In this document: piece by piece, positions 1-8,614 of the stretch
Layout of the letters: every line of letters begins with the position of its first letter
Position numbering within the stretch: the stretch's first letter is position 1
Origin: Mangrovimicrobium sp033283265
GTDB lineage: Bacteria > Pseudomonadota > Gammaproteobacteria > Pseudomonadales > Halieaceae
Length of the DNA stretch: 64,000 nt
Reading direction: 5' to 3'
NCBI GenBank assembly: GCA_033283265.1
Contig: JAWMQN010000001.1
Location: forward strand, 310,001 to 374,000
The notes under the pieces: generated by a model
The model's input: the letters and a program-made list of their open reading frames with translations, nothing else
The model's database searches: none
Told to the model about the DNA's origin: nothing
Program-made: the position numbers and the translations under genes

Positions 1-2093
1 TGCATATCCTCCTGCGCGAGCGCCAGCCCGCTTACACGGAACGCCTGCAGTGGCTGATGGAAATCGCCGCCGGCCTCGCCGCGGCCCACGCCCAGGGCAT
101 CTCGCACAACGACCTCAAGCCGGAGAATATCCTTGTTGGCACCGGCAACGTGGCCAAGATCAACGACTTTGGTATCGCCAGTACCGACACCGATCTCGGC
201 GAGGATATTCTCGCCCTCGCCGGCCTCATGCAGACCCTGCTCGATGGCACCGGCGAGCAGAACCCGCTCATCGACCACCTGCTGAAACGCATGCTCGAGC
301 GCAAGCCGGCCAAGCGCCCTGCCGCCGCTGAAGTGGCTGACGAACTGCGCTACATCTGGCTGGAAGCGACCCAGGCGGAGACACCGCTGCCACCCGGGCT
401 GGATAAACAGCGCCGCTCGCCGCTCAGGGCCTGGGCTGGCGTAGCGCTGGCAGCGGCGATCGCGCTGGGTTTTACCGGCTACCTGGGTCTCGGTGGAGGT
501 AAAGCGAAGGCACACAGGTACATCGCGGTGCTGCCGGCGAGGCTCGATATCGACGATACCAGCGATGCCCGCAAATACGCCCTGCTCGCCTCCAGCGTGC
601 AGCAGGGCTTGTACGAGGCGGTTTCCCAGGCCGACGGGTTTTCACTGGTCAGCCCGGCAGAGACCGGGCAGCAGGCGGGATCTCCACAGGAGATTGGCCT
701 GGCACTGAACGCCGACGAGTTGCTGATCCCTTCCATCAAGTGTGTGCTGGGACACTGTGAATTGAGTACGGAAAGACTGGCAGCGCCGGACTTCCGCTTG
801 CAGGATCAACGGACTGGTGCGTTATTGCCGGAACTTACCCTGGAAGCGTTCCAGATTGCCAGGCACCAGTGGAGCGCGCTCTACGGTGAAGCGGCAGGAG
901 TAGAGCAATCCAGTGGGGAGCGTATTACGGAGGAAGCTTACCGGCGCTACCTGGAACTCTACCAGGCCGCTTACGAGGGCGGCGAGTTGGCGGAGACCGC
1001 CATTCTCGATGAGTTGACCGGATTGATGAATCAGGATATTCGCTTCACGCCATTGACCGTTCTCTACGTTCAAGTAGCCCTCAACCTTTTTGCCGAAACC
1101 CGCAACGATGAATACCTGGAGTACGCGCGGGAGGCGCTAACCCGCACTGATCGATGGGCTGGCGAGTCGGTTCTACTGCACAAGGCCTGGTTTGATCTCG
1201 CCCTGGAAGCCAAGGATTACCAGGGCGCGGAGCGGCAGATCGAAGCGATCACCGGCCTGGCGGCTGACGCCGCTTTCGTGCTCGCTCTCAAGGGCAAGTT
1301 ACAGCGCTACAGCGGCGACCCGAAGGCGGCGAGCGAGTCTTACCGCGCCGCGTTGCAGCTTCACCCGACCCGCGACACCTATCGCGGCGCCGCCTTGAGC
1401 AACTACTTCGCCGGCGACGCCGAGGCCGCCCTCGAGTTGATCGAGCACGCCACACAGGAGTTTCCGGACGACGGCGACCTGACCAGCCTAAAAGGCCTGA
1501 TACTGCTCGACCAGGGCGATGTGTCGGCCGCCATCGAACAATTCAAGGCAGCCATAGCACTGCGCTCGAACGCGATCTATCACATCGACCTCGGACTGGC
1601 TTACATGCTGGCGGGCCAGTACCAGAAGTCCTACGAAGAGTTCACCCTGGTAATCGATAACGACAACGAAAACCCGATTCTTGCGCTCAACGTGGCCGAT
1701 TCCCTGGCGCTGCTGGGAAGACAGAATGAAGCTGCGCAGCTGTATTCCAAGCTGGCCGAGAGCTATGCCGATGACCCTGTGAGCGTTGATGTACGGGTTG
1801 CAGCGCAATCGCTGGCGCAATTGGGTGAGTACCAGAGGGCAATCGAGCTGTTGCAGGCGGTCAGGGAGCAGGACAGCGAGACACATTTCACCTTTGCCCT
1901 GGTATACGCTCTCGCCGGACAGAATCTCGCCGCCCTGGCGCAGGTCAACCAGGCGCTGCAGGGTGGTATGGGGTTTGTCTGGTTCCGGCTCAGCTGGTTT
2001 GACAGCCTCTGTAGCGAACCCGGTTTTGTCGAAATGATGGCACAGGCCGGCGACGCCGGACGCTGTGCCATGGTGGGCCAGACAACGCTATAG
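1..2093 (+). CDS. Membrane Ser/Thr protein kinase with C-terminal TPR region (5' end outside window)
   Basis: The gene is already open at the left edge (first full codon at 3), so the kinase N-lobe is missing. The catalytic loop reads HNDLKPEN from nt 105 and the metal-binding DFG starts at nt 165, which places it in the Hanks-type Ser/Thr kinases. The usual HRD arginine is Asn, making it a non-RD kinase. A hydrophobic stretch at about nt 427-490 looks like a single membrane span, so the long C-terminal half is probably periplasmic. That half is Ala/Leu-rich with repeated helical pairs of the tetratricopeptide type, strongest from about nt 1180 onward. Family knowledge suggests phospho-signalling with the TPR part binding a partner; the substrate is unknown. 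The next gene downstream is convergent, so no operon is implied. Confidence 0.85.
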   Translation, partial: HILLRERQPAYTERLQWLMEIAAGLAAAHAQGISHNDLKPENILVGTGNVAKINDFGIASTDTDLGEDILALAGLMQTLLDGTGEQNPLIDHLLKRMLERKPAKRPAAAEVADELRYIWLEATQAETPLPPGLDKQRRSPLRAWAGVALAAAIALGFTGYLGLGGGKAKAHRYIAVLPARLDIDDTSDARKYALLASSVQQGLYEAVSQADGFSLVSPAETGQQAGSPQEIGLALNADELLIPSIKCVLGHCELSTERLAAPDFRLQDQRTGALLPELTLEAFQIARHQWSALYGEAAGVEQSSGERITEEAYRRYLELYQAAYEGGELAETAILDELTGLMNQDIRFTPLTVLYVQVALNLFAETRNDEYLEYAREALTRTDRWAGESVLLHKAWFDLALEAKDYQGAERQIEAITGLAADAAFVLALKGKLQRYSGDPKAASESYRAALQLHPTRDTYRGAALSNYFAGDAEAALELIEHATQEFPDDGDLTSLKGLILLDQGDVSAAIEQFKAAIALRSNAIYHIDLGLAYMLAGQYQKSYEEFTLVIDNDNENPILALNVADSLALLGRQNEAAQLYSKLAESYADDPVSVDVRVAAQSLAQLGEYQRAIELLQAVREQDSETHFTFALVYALAGQNLAALAQVNQALQGGMGFVWFRLSWFDSLCSEPGFVEMMAQAGDAGRCAMVGQTTL

Positions 2094-2095
2094 GG

Positions 2096-2569
2096 CTACT
2101 GCCTGCCGACGGCACCCAGCGGGTCAGCCGAGGCAAACACCTGGCATTCGCCACTGGTTTTGTCCTGGCGCATGGCGAGGAATGAAAAGGCGAAATCTTC
2201 GGACTCGTTGCTCAGGCACTTGATCGTCAGGATCAGGGTCTTGCCGTTGTTGGTGATACTGGGCGTGATCCGCTCCAGGTAATCTTCCTTGCCATCGCAG
2301 TAAAGAATGCCGTCGCCAAAGAAACGCCAGTTGAAGCCGCCGGCATTGGATGAGGCGGCGATATTGAAGACCAGAATCATCTGTTCGAGCGGGCGGACAG
2401 ACGGTGATGACTGGATGGGGAACACGATATCCAGTGTATCGACCGCTTGCGGCGGCTTGCTGGTGACATCGGTCATGGCCCATTCGACGGCTTTGCCATT
2501 ACTGGGCACGACGGGCTCGAGCTTGATTTCGCAGACGTTACTGCTTCCCTGTGGAACCTTGAACTCCAT
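2096..2569 (-). CDS. Hypothetical protein, 157 aa, probable beta-rich fold
   Basis: A small soluble protein of unknown function. The frame stays open up to 2644, but the ATG at 2569 (MEFKVPQG) has a GAGGAG-type ribosome site about 9 nt upstream, while no good site precedes the longer start. The sequence has alternating hydrophobic residues, many Asn/Ser/Gly and a few Cys, which suggests a compact beta-sandwich. There is no signal peptide or membrane segment. It lies tail-to-tail with the kinase gene, whose stop is 2 nt away. It faintly recalls small marine-bacterial proteins of the DP-EP type, but I cannot support that from sequence alone. Confidence 0.6.
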   Translation of the reverse strand: MEFKVPQGSSNVCEIKLEPVVPSNGKAVEWAMTDVTSKPPQAVDTLDIVFPIQSSPSVRPLEQMILVFNIAASSNAGGFNWRFFGDGILYCDGKEDYLERITPSITNNGKTLILTIKCLSNESEDFAFSFLAMRQDKTSGECQVFASADPLGAVGRQ

Positions 2570-2882
2570 GTTGAATTTCTCCTCACTCTTTCTTGCTTTT
2601 TTGTTGACGGCTGCCCGATCCTGCAGCGGGCATGGCCCAGGCATGGGTTGGGTCAGGCAGCTACTGCGCGCCTGGGCTGAACTGCACGAATTCTCTCCTG
2701 CGCGCGCAAGCGTAATGTGCGAAGCGCATGCGAGGCCACGATCAGGGGAAAGCGCGGGAAGTTTCAGCGACGCCCTTGAGTTTTAGTTGAGGATTGCCAC
2801 GCCCGCAACCGGGGTGGTGGAGAAATCGGGAAATTCCAGCACTTCGCGCCCCTGGCGGGGCGAAATGCCGGAACGAACACGT
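2570..2882. other. Intergenic region without a gene
   Basis: This stretch of about 310 bases lies between the small hypothetical gene and sohB. Next to the hypothetical gene there is an A-rich leader with its ribosome site. Near sohB there is an imperfect hairpin at 2843-2864 (TTCG..CCCC paired with GGGGCGAA) just beyond the sohB stop, without a clear T-run. I see no RNA gene or convincing ORF. Confidence 0.4.
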
Positions 2883-3938
2883 TCAGTACGGAGGGCGCTG
2901 CTCGCCCTGTTGCCAGATTTTCAGCAGCCCGCGCTCCAGGGCGCCTTCTGCCGCCATACCGAGTTTTTCCTGCCAGTTCTTTTTCTGTACGAAGCGGATA
3001 CTGAAGACATCCCGGTCGCCGAGCTGGCCCTGGATGAAGTCGTCGGAGGTCTGGATGGCATCGACCAGCCCGTTCTCGACCGCCTTGCTGCCGTACCAGC
3101 ACTCGCCGGTGGCTACCTTGGCAATATCGAGCTGCGGCCGGTTGTCGCTGACAAAGGACTTGAACAGGTCGTGGGTCTGCTCCAGTTCCTCGATGAACTT
3201 GGCCCGGCCCTGCTCGGTGTTTTCGCCGAACATGGTGACGGTGCGCTTGTACTCGCCGGCGGTGAACATCTCGTAGTCGATGTCGTTCTTCTGCAGCAGG
3301 CGGTGGAAATTGGGAATCTGCGCGACCACGCCGATCGAGCCAATCACGGCGAAGGGCGCCGAGACGATCTTGTTGGCGACGCAGGCCATCATGTAGCCGC
3401 CGCTGGCCGCGACCTTGTCCACAGCGGCGGTCAGGGGGATGCCGGCGTTGCGCAGGCGCTGCAACTGGCTCGCCGCGAGGCCGTAACCGTGGACCAGCCC
3501 ACCGGGACTCTCCAGCCGGACGAGAACCTCGTCGCCCTCCTTGTACTGGCCGATGATCGCGCTGATTTCCTCGCGCAGCTGATCGGTGGCGCTGGCTTTC
3601 ATATCGCCGTCAAAATCGATGACGAAGAGGCGCTGGCGCGGTTTGTCGGACTCGGCGTCCCTGGCAGCCTTTTTTTGCGCCTTCTTTTTCTGCTTGGCCT
3701 CTTTCTTCTCCGCCTTGTGCAATTCCTTCAGCGCGTCGTCGTCGAGCACCGCCTCGCGGATGGCGTCGCCGATATCGCGGTACTTCTCGTTCAGCTTGCG
3801 GACTTCCACATGGCCTTCGTGCTGCTCGCTCCTGCTGCGCTGGCCGATGGCCACCACGCCGCCTACGACGATCAGAATCGCCGCGACCAGCGTAAGCGCC
3901 TGTGCCAGAAATAATCCGTATTGGTAGATGTAGTCCAA
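2883..3938 (-). CDS. sohB: SohB-like inner-membrane serine peptidase (S49 family)
   Basis: Probable signal-peptide-peptidase-like protease of 351 residues, close to the 349 of E. coli SohB. The chosen start is the TTG at 3938 (LDYIYQYGLFLAQ), with GGGAGA just upstream; it matches the family N-terminus, whereas the longer frame to 4034 adds an unrelated low-complexity tail. One N-terminal membrane anchor (residues about 8-30) is followed by a Lys-rich charged linker and then the S49 fold. The nucleophile motif KVAASGGYMMA and the downstream GSIGV block are visible. The family degrades membrane-associated peptides on the periplasmic side. The gene is divergent from nhaB. Confidence 0.9.
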   Translation of the reverse strand: MDYIYQYGLFLAQALTLVAAILIVVGGVVAIGQRSRSEQHEGHVEVRKLNEKYRDIGDAIREAVLDDDALKELHKAEKKEAKQKKKAQKKAARDAESDKPRQRLFVIDFDGDMKASATDQLREEISAIIGQYKEGDEVLVRLESPGGLVHGYGLAASQLQRLRNAGIPLTAAVDKVAASGGYMMACVANKIVSAPFAVIGSIGVVAQIPNFHRLLQKNDIDYEMFTAGEYKRTVTMFGENTEQGRAKFIEELEQTHDLFKSFVSDNRPQLDIAKVATGECWYGSKAVENGLVDAIQTSDDFIQGQLGDRDVFSIRFVQKKNWQEKLGMAAEGALERGLLKIWQQGEQRPPY

Positions 3939-4110
3939 GCCTGTCTCCCTGAAATCCTGATCCAGCCGCCCCCGGGGCGGCGCGACCGTATGGTAAGTGT
4001 GCCTCACCCGGGGGGCAAGCCGGGCCCCGATCAAATTATCCCCAGGGACTTGCCACGGCCAGGGCTTTTTCGCGTAGAATCCCGGGCGGTCTTTCTAAAT
4101 TAATAGCGAC

Positions 4111-5616
4111 ATGACTGAATCAATCACGACGGCCTTCTGGCGCAATTTCCTCGGCCCCTCCCCGATCTGGTACAAGCAGACCATCATTGCCTTCCTGCTT
4201 TTGAATCCGATCCTGCTGTGGACCCTCGGCCCCTTCGTCACCGGCTGGATATTGATTGGCGAGTTCATCTTCACCCTCGCCCTGGCGCTGCGCTGCTATC
4301 CGCTGCAGCCCGGTGGCCTGCTGGCGCTGGAGGCGGTGATACTCGGCATGACCACGCCGGAATCGGTCTACCACGAGGCGGTGGTGAACTTTGAGGTCAT
4401 CCTGCTGCTCATGTTCATGGTCGCGGGCATCTACTTCATGAAGGAGTTGCTGCTTTTCGTCTTCACCAAAATCCTGCTCAAGGTGCGCTCCAAGATCCTG
4501 CTCTCGCTGCTCTTCTCCCTGGTTGCGGCCTTCCTGTCCGCCTTCCTCGACGCGCTGACGGTGACCGCGGTACTGATCAGTGTCGGTGTGGGCTTTTACT
4601 CGGTCTACCACAAGGTGGCCTCCGGCAAGGGCCTGTCGCCCGATGCCCACGACCACTCCCAGGACGATTCGGTTCAGGACAACCACCGCTCGGACCTGGA
4701 GTCGTTCCGCGCCTTCCTGCGCAGCCTGCTCATGCACGGTGCCGTTGGTACCGCACTCGGCGGGGTGTGCACGCTGGTCGGCGAACCGCAGAACCTGCTG
4801 ATTGCGACGATCGCCGAGTGGGACTTCGCCACCTTCGCCATCTACATGGCACCGGTGACCATGCCCGTGCTGGTCTGCGGCCTGTCCACCTGCATGTTGC
4901 TGGAGCTGAGCGGCAAGTTCGGCTACGGCGCGAAACTGCCGGAAAGCGTGCGTGCGGTGCTCGCCGATTTCGAGGCCAAGGAGTCTTCGCAGCGCAGCAC
5001 CCGCGCCGACGCGCGCCTGGCGGTGCAGGCGGTAATCGCGCTGCTGCTGGTGGTCGCGCTGGCACTGCACTGGGCCGCTGTCGGCCTGATCGGCCTGATG
5101 GTCATGGTACTGCTCACGGCCTTCAACGGCGTGACCGAGGAACACCAGATCGGCCATGCCTTCGAGGAGGCCCTGCCCTTCACCGCGCTGCTGGTGGTGT
5201 TCTTTGCCATCGTCGCGGTGATCCACGACCAGCACCTCTTCCAGCCGGTGATCGAACGGGTACTGGCGATGGATGCGGAGGTACGCCCGTCAATGTTCTT
5301 CATCGCCAACGGCGTACTGTCGATGATCAGCGACAACGTGTTCGTGGCGACGGTGTACATCAGTGAAGTGAAAGCGGCACTGGATGCGGGCACCATCAGC
5401 CGCATGGAGTTCGACCACCTGGCGGTGGCGATCAACACCGGCACCAACCTGCCCAGCGTCGCCACCCCGAATGGCCAGGCGGCTTTCCTGTTCCTGCTGA
5501 CCTCGGCACTGGCGCCGCTGATCCGGCTGTCCTACGGGCGCATGGTCATCATGGCCTTCCCCTACACCCTCGTCCTCGGCGGTGTGGGCCTGCTCTGCGT
5601 CAACCTGTTCCTGTAG
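4111..5616 (+). CDS. nhaB: Na+/H+ antiporter NhaB
   Basis: Electrogenic sodium/proton antiporter of the inner membrane, expelling Na+ at the cost of the proton gradient, which fits a marine lifestyle. The protein is 501 residues (family about 500-513) and begins MTESITTAFWRNFLGPSPIW, very similar to the E. coli N-terminus around WRNFLG and the long EFIFTLALALRCYPL segment. Multiple hydrophobic spans run the whole length, with the family blocks LSAFLDALTVTAV and ISDNVFVATVYI intact. The ribosome site before the ATG at 4111 is weak. It is a single gene, divergent from sohB and convergent with dnaQ. Confidence 0.95.
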   Translation: MTESITTAFWRNFLGPSPIWYKQTIIAFLLLNPILLWTLGPFVTGWILIGEFIFTLALALRCYPLQPGGLLALEAVILGMTTPESVYHEAVVNFEVILLLMFMVAGIYFMKELLLFVFTKILLKVRSKILLSLLFSLVAAFLSAFLDALTVTAVLISVGVGFYSVYHKVASGKGLSPDAHDHSQDDSVQDNHRSDLESFRAFLRSLLMHGAVGTALGGVCTLVGEPQNLLIATIAEWDFATFAIYMAPVTMPVLVCGLSTCMLLELSGKFGYGAKLPESVRAVLADFEAKESSQRSTRADARLAVQAVIALLLVVALALHWAAVGLIGLMVMVLLTAFNGVTEEHQIGHAFEEALPFTALLVVFFAIVAVIHDQHLFQPVIERVLAMDAEVRPSMFFIANGVLSMISDNVFVATVYISEVKAALDAGTISRMEFDHLAVAINTGTNLPSVATPNGQAAFLFLLTSALAPLIRLSYGRMVIMAFPYTLVLGGVGLLCVNLFL

Positions 5617-5681
5617 GCCAGCGGCAACTCAGGCTGTTTTTTCCCTGCACTTCGGGACGCTCGCTACAGCCACTCGAAGTG

Positions 5682-6404
5682 TCAGGCGCCGCCACCCTCC
5701 CCCTGCCGCCACAGCGCCGCGGCGCCGATGGCGTCCAGCTGGGTCTCGTGGGCGCGCAACTCCTCGGCGCTGGCCCTGATTACCGGCAGTGGCTTGCGCC
5801 CGGCCGCCAGCCGGCGGATTGACTCGCTGCGTGGACCGCTGCCATCGCCGCTGGTGCCGTCACTGTCGGACAGGTGCAGGGCTGTCTGGCCACCGGTCAT
5901 CGCCAGGTAGACGTCGGCGAGAATCTCCGCGTCCAGCAGTGCGCCGTGCAGGTCGCGCTGGGAATTGTCGACGTGGTAGCGCTGGCACAGGGCGTCCAGG
6001 TTGTTCCTCTGCCCCGGGTGGCGGCTGCGCGCCATGACCAGGGTGTCGACGATCTCGCAGGTCTCGCGCAGCGCGGGCAACCCGGCGTTCCAGCGCTGCA
6101 GTTCGCTGTCGAGGAAGCCGAGGTCGAAGGGTGCGTTGTGGATGATCAACTGGGCGCCGCGGACGAATTCGAGGAAGTCCTGGGCCACCTGCTCGAAGCG
6201 CGGCTTGTCGGCGAGGAACTCGTTGGTGATGCCGTGCACCTCGATCGCACCCTGGTCCACCTCGCGGTCGGGGCGGATGTAGCGATGGAAGTGATTGCCG
6301 GTCAGCCGGCGGTTGTCCAGTTCCACACAGCCGATCTCGATGATGCGGTGGCCCTGGGATACCTCGAGGCCGGTTGTTTCCGTGTCCAGTACGATTTGGC
6401 GCAA
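5682..6404 (-). CDS. dnaQ: DNA polymerase III epsilon subunit (3'-5' proofreading exonuclease)
   Basis: Proofreading subunit of the replicative polymerase, 240 residues. The DEDDh signature is complete: DTETTG near residue 7, the HNAPFDLGFLD block, and HGALLDAEILAD supplying the His and last Asp. After the exonuclease domain comes GGQTALHL, which fits a beta-clamp-binding motif of the QxxLxL kind, then a polymerase-binding tail. The start is TTG at 6404 (reads RQIVLDTETTG); GGAG lies about 10 nt upstream and there is no in-frame ATG, so TTG seems real. It follows rnhA by 24 nt in the same operon, the usual arrangement in gammaproteobacteria except that E. coli has the two genes divergent. Confidence 0.93.
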   Translation of the reverse strand: MRQIVLDTETTGLEVSQGHRIIEIGCVELDNRRLTGNHFHRYIRPDREVDQGAIEVHGITNEFLADKPRFEQVAQDFLEFVRGAQLIIHNAPFDLGFLDSELQRWNAGLPALRETCEIVDTLVMARSRHPGQRNNLDALCQRYHVDNSQRDLHGALLDAEILADVYLAMTGGQTALHLSDSDGTSGDGSGPRSESIRRLAAGRKPLPVIRASAEELRAHETQLDAIGAAALWRQGEGGGA

Positions 6405-6428
6405 GGTCTTGCTTCTCCAGCCTGAAAA

Positions 6429-6860
6429 TCAGAGTTCGTCGATGCCGCGATTGGCCAGTTGGTCGGCGATTTCATTCTCGCGATGCCCGCTGTGGCCCTT
6501 GACCCAGTGCCACTCCACCTCGTGCTGCTGGTTGAGGGCGTCCAGTTCCTGCCACAAATCGGCGTTCTTGACCGGCTTTTTCGCCGCGGTTTTCCAGCCG
6601 CGCGCCTTCCAGTTGGCAAGCCAGGAGGTGATGCCGTCGCGGACATAGGTGGAATCCGTGGTCAGGATCACCAGGCAACGCTGGTTGAGCGCACGCAGGC
6701 CCTCAATGGCAGCGCGCAACTCCATGCGGTTGTTGGTGGTGTTTTTCTCGCCACCGTAGAGGGATTTCTCCCGCCCCTCGAAGCGCAGCAGCGCTCCCCA
6801 GCCACCGGGGCCGGGGTTGCCGCGACAGGCCCCGTCGGTAAAGATTTCTACCCGCTTCAA
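6429..6860 (-). CDS. rnhA: Ribonuclease HI
   Basis: Cleaves the RNA strand of RNA-DNA hybrids. At 143 residues it is slightly shorter than the E. coli enzyme (155). The acidic catalytic set is present: D9 in FTDGAC, E47 in NRMELR, D69 in TTDSTYV, and the last Asp in NEIADQLA, with the basic handle around WKTAAKKPVKN. The start codon is TTG at 6860, overlapping the TGA of the upstream yafS gene (TTGA), so translation is probably coupled. dnaQ follows 24 nt downstream. Confidence 0.93.
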   Translation of the reverse strand: MKRVEIFTDGACRGNPGPGGWGALLRFEGREKSLYGGEKNTTNNRMELRAAIEGLRALNQRCLVILTTDSTYVRDGITSWLANWKARGWKTAAKKPVKNADLWQELDALNQQHEVEWHWVKGHSGHRENEIADQLANRGIDEL

Positions 6861-7660
6861 TGCAGCACCGGCTTACCCTGGTTGCGCGGTGCGGCGCCGG
6901 CCTGGGGCAGGCCCGGCGCAGCGCCCGGCGCGCTGACCGGTCGCGCCACGCCAAGCCCGATGAAACGCTCCTTGCGCCGCAGGATACGCGGCTGCTGGCT
7001 GCCGGCGACCTGCTTGATCGCCTGCACCAGGTAGAGGCCGCCGAAGGGCAGCCGGTGGCGGGTGCACCACTGGTCCATGCCCTGCAGCGTGGCGCGCACG
7101 CGCCCCGAGCCGGGCTGGGGCAGCTGGTCGAGGTATTCGGCGCTTTCCAGCTCACAGCCGAGCAGGTTGAGCCAGTCGACCAGTCGCCGCAGGCTGACCG
7201 GGGAATGCGCGCGCCAGGGTGAATGCGGCGCCAGACCGCGGACGCGCTTCAGCAGGCCCTGGGCACTGTAGGGATTCCAGCCGGTCAGCAGCAGTTGTCC
7301 CTGCGGTGTCAGGACCCGCTGCAACTCCCGCAGTACCTGGTGGGGGTTGGGGGAAAACTCCAGGGCGTGGTGGGCGATGATGACGTCGATACTGTCGCTC
7401 TCGAGCGGTAACTCGTCGCCCTGGCAGAGCAGGCCGATGCCCTCCCCGGGCCGCTCGCCGGCGTGGATACGGTGCTGGATGCGGCACTCGCCGAACAGCG
7501 CCCCGGAGCGCACCGGGCCGGTTTGCAGGATGTGGTAGCCAAAGGCGGTTTCCAGGCAGTGGTCGATGCGAGCCTGCAGGCAGGCCAGCAGGTAGCGGCC
7601 ACGCTCGCTGCGGTACCAGGTTTCCAGGTAGCTGGAAATCTCGTTAAACTGGTCGGTCAT
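6857..7660 (-). CDS. yafS: YafS-like SAM-dependent methyltransferase
   Basis: Predicted class I methyltransferase of 267 residues, substrate unknown. The start is the ATG at 7660 (MTDQFNEISSYLETWY) with AGGACA upstream; the frame is open to 7780 but that extension covers the gloB promoter side and has no family-like sequence. Motif I is degenerate, but the Methyltransf_11 core is clear: LPLESDSIDVIIAHHALEF then a VLRELQRVLTPQGQLLL strand. Its position between gloB (divergent) and rnhA-dnaQ matches E. coli yafS. The stop overlaps the rnhA start by 2 nt. Confidence 0.8.
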   Translation of the reverse strand: MTDQFNEISSYLETWYRSERGRYLLACLQARIDHCLETAFGYHILQTGPVRSGALFGECRIQHRIHAGERPGEGIGLLCQGDELPLESDSIDVIIAHHALEFSPNPHQVLRELQRVLTPQGQLLLTGWNPYSAQGLLKRVRGLAPHSPWRAHSPVSLRRLVDWLNLLGCELESAEYLDQLPQPGSGRVRATLQGMDQWCTRHRLPFGGLYLVQAIKQVAGSQQPRILRRKERFIGLGVARPVSAPGAAPGLPQAGAAPRNQGKPVLH

Positions 7661-7742
7661 TGCTGTCCTGGCTGCACGCCCATTCGGCACTTCGTTGGAA
7701 GTGGCCATGGTACTGCATCCGACACTATTTGGAACGCCTGGT

Positions 7743-8522
7743 ATGTTCGAGATCCGGCCGATTGCGGCATTTGACGACAATTACATCTGGTTGCTTACCC
7801 GCCCCGGCAGCGCGGAGGCCTGTGTCGTGGACCCCGGTGATGCGGCGCCGGTAGTGGCTGCCCTGGAGCAGGCGGAGCTGCAGCTGAGCTCGATACTCAT
7901 CACTCACCATCACTTCGATCACGTCGGCGCCCTGCCGGCGCTGCGCGAGCGCTACTCGCCGCTGGTCTACGGGCCGGTAAACCCGGCGATCAGCGGCATC
8001 GACAAGGCGCTGCGCGGGGGTGACCGGATCGAGATTCTCGGCAGCGCGCTGGAGGTGATCGAGGTGCCGGGGCATACCCTGGACCACATCGCCTATTTCC
8101 ATGCCGGCGCCGAGCCTGTGGTGTTCTGCGGCGATACCCTGTTTGCCGGTGGCTGCGGGCGCCTGTTCGAGGGCACTGCCGCCGTGATGTATGCATCTTT
8201 ACAGAAGCTGGCGAAACTTCCGCCGGCCACCCGGGTCTATTGTGCCCATGAGTACACCCTCGCCAACCTGCGCTTCGCCCTCGCCGTGGAACCCGACAAC
8301 CGGGACCTGGTCGAGCGTGAGCGCGAGGCGCAGGCGACCCGCCGGCGCGACGAACCCACCGTGCCCTCCAGCATAGCCCTGGAGTTGGCGACCAACCCCT
8401 TCCTGCGCTGTGCGGCCGACGGCGTTCTCGCCGGCTTGCGGGATGCGTCGCGTCTGCAGCATGAGAGTGTTACCCCCGAGGCGGCCTTTGCCGCTGTACG
8501 CGCCTGGAAAGACAGTTTCTAG
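7743..8522 (+). CDS. gloB: Hydroxyacylglutathione hydrolase (glyoxalase II)
   Basis: Hydrolyses S-lactoylglutathione to lactate and glutathione, the second step of methylglyoxal detoxification in the cytoplasm. The protein is 259 residues from the ATG at 7743 (MFEIRPIAAFDDNYIW), which matches the family start IPAFDDNYIW; the longer frame from 7695 is rejected. The metallo-beta-lactamase metal motif THHHFDH is present near residue 55, followed by the histidines of GHTLDHI and AHEYT and the C-terminal glutathione-binding domain. It is divergent from yafS. Confidence 0.95.
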   Translation: MFEIRPIAAFDDNYIWLLTRPGSAEACVVDPGDAAPVVAALEQAELQLSSILITHHHFDHVGALPALRERYSPLVYGPVNPAISGIDKALRGGDRIEILGSALEVIEVPGHTLDHIAYFHAGAEPVVFCGDTLFAGGCGRLFEGTAAVMYASLQKLAKLPPATRVYCAHEYTLANLRFALAVEPDNRDLVEREREAQATRRRDEPTVPSSIALELATNPFLRCAADGVLAGLRDASRLQHESVTPEAAFAAVRAWKDSF

Positions 8523-8614
8523 GTATTTAGCCACTCCGTGCTGGCGGCTGAACCCGGCCCCTGGATTGGTATCCCCGGGATTCATTAGCACGAGAAGAAA
8601 AAGAGATTTAAGTT

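Noticed and set aside
2787..3914. 375-residue plus-strand ORF opposite sohB
   Set aside because: Antisense shadow; the SohB frame has the S49 motifs.
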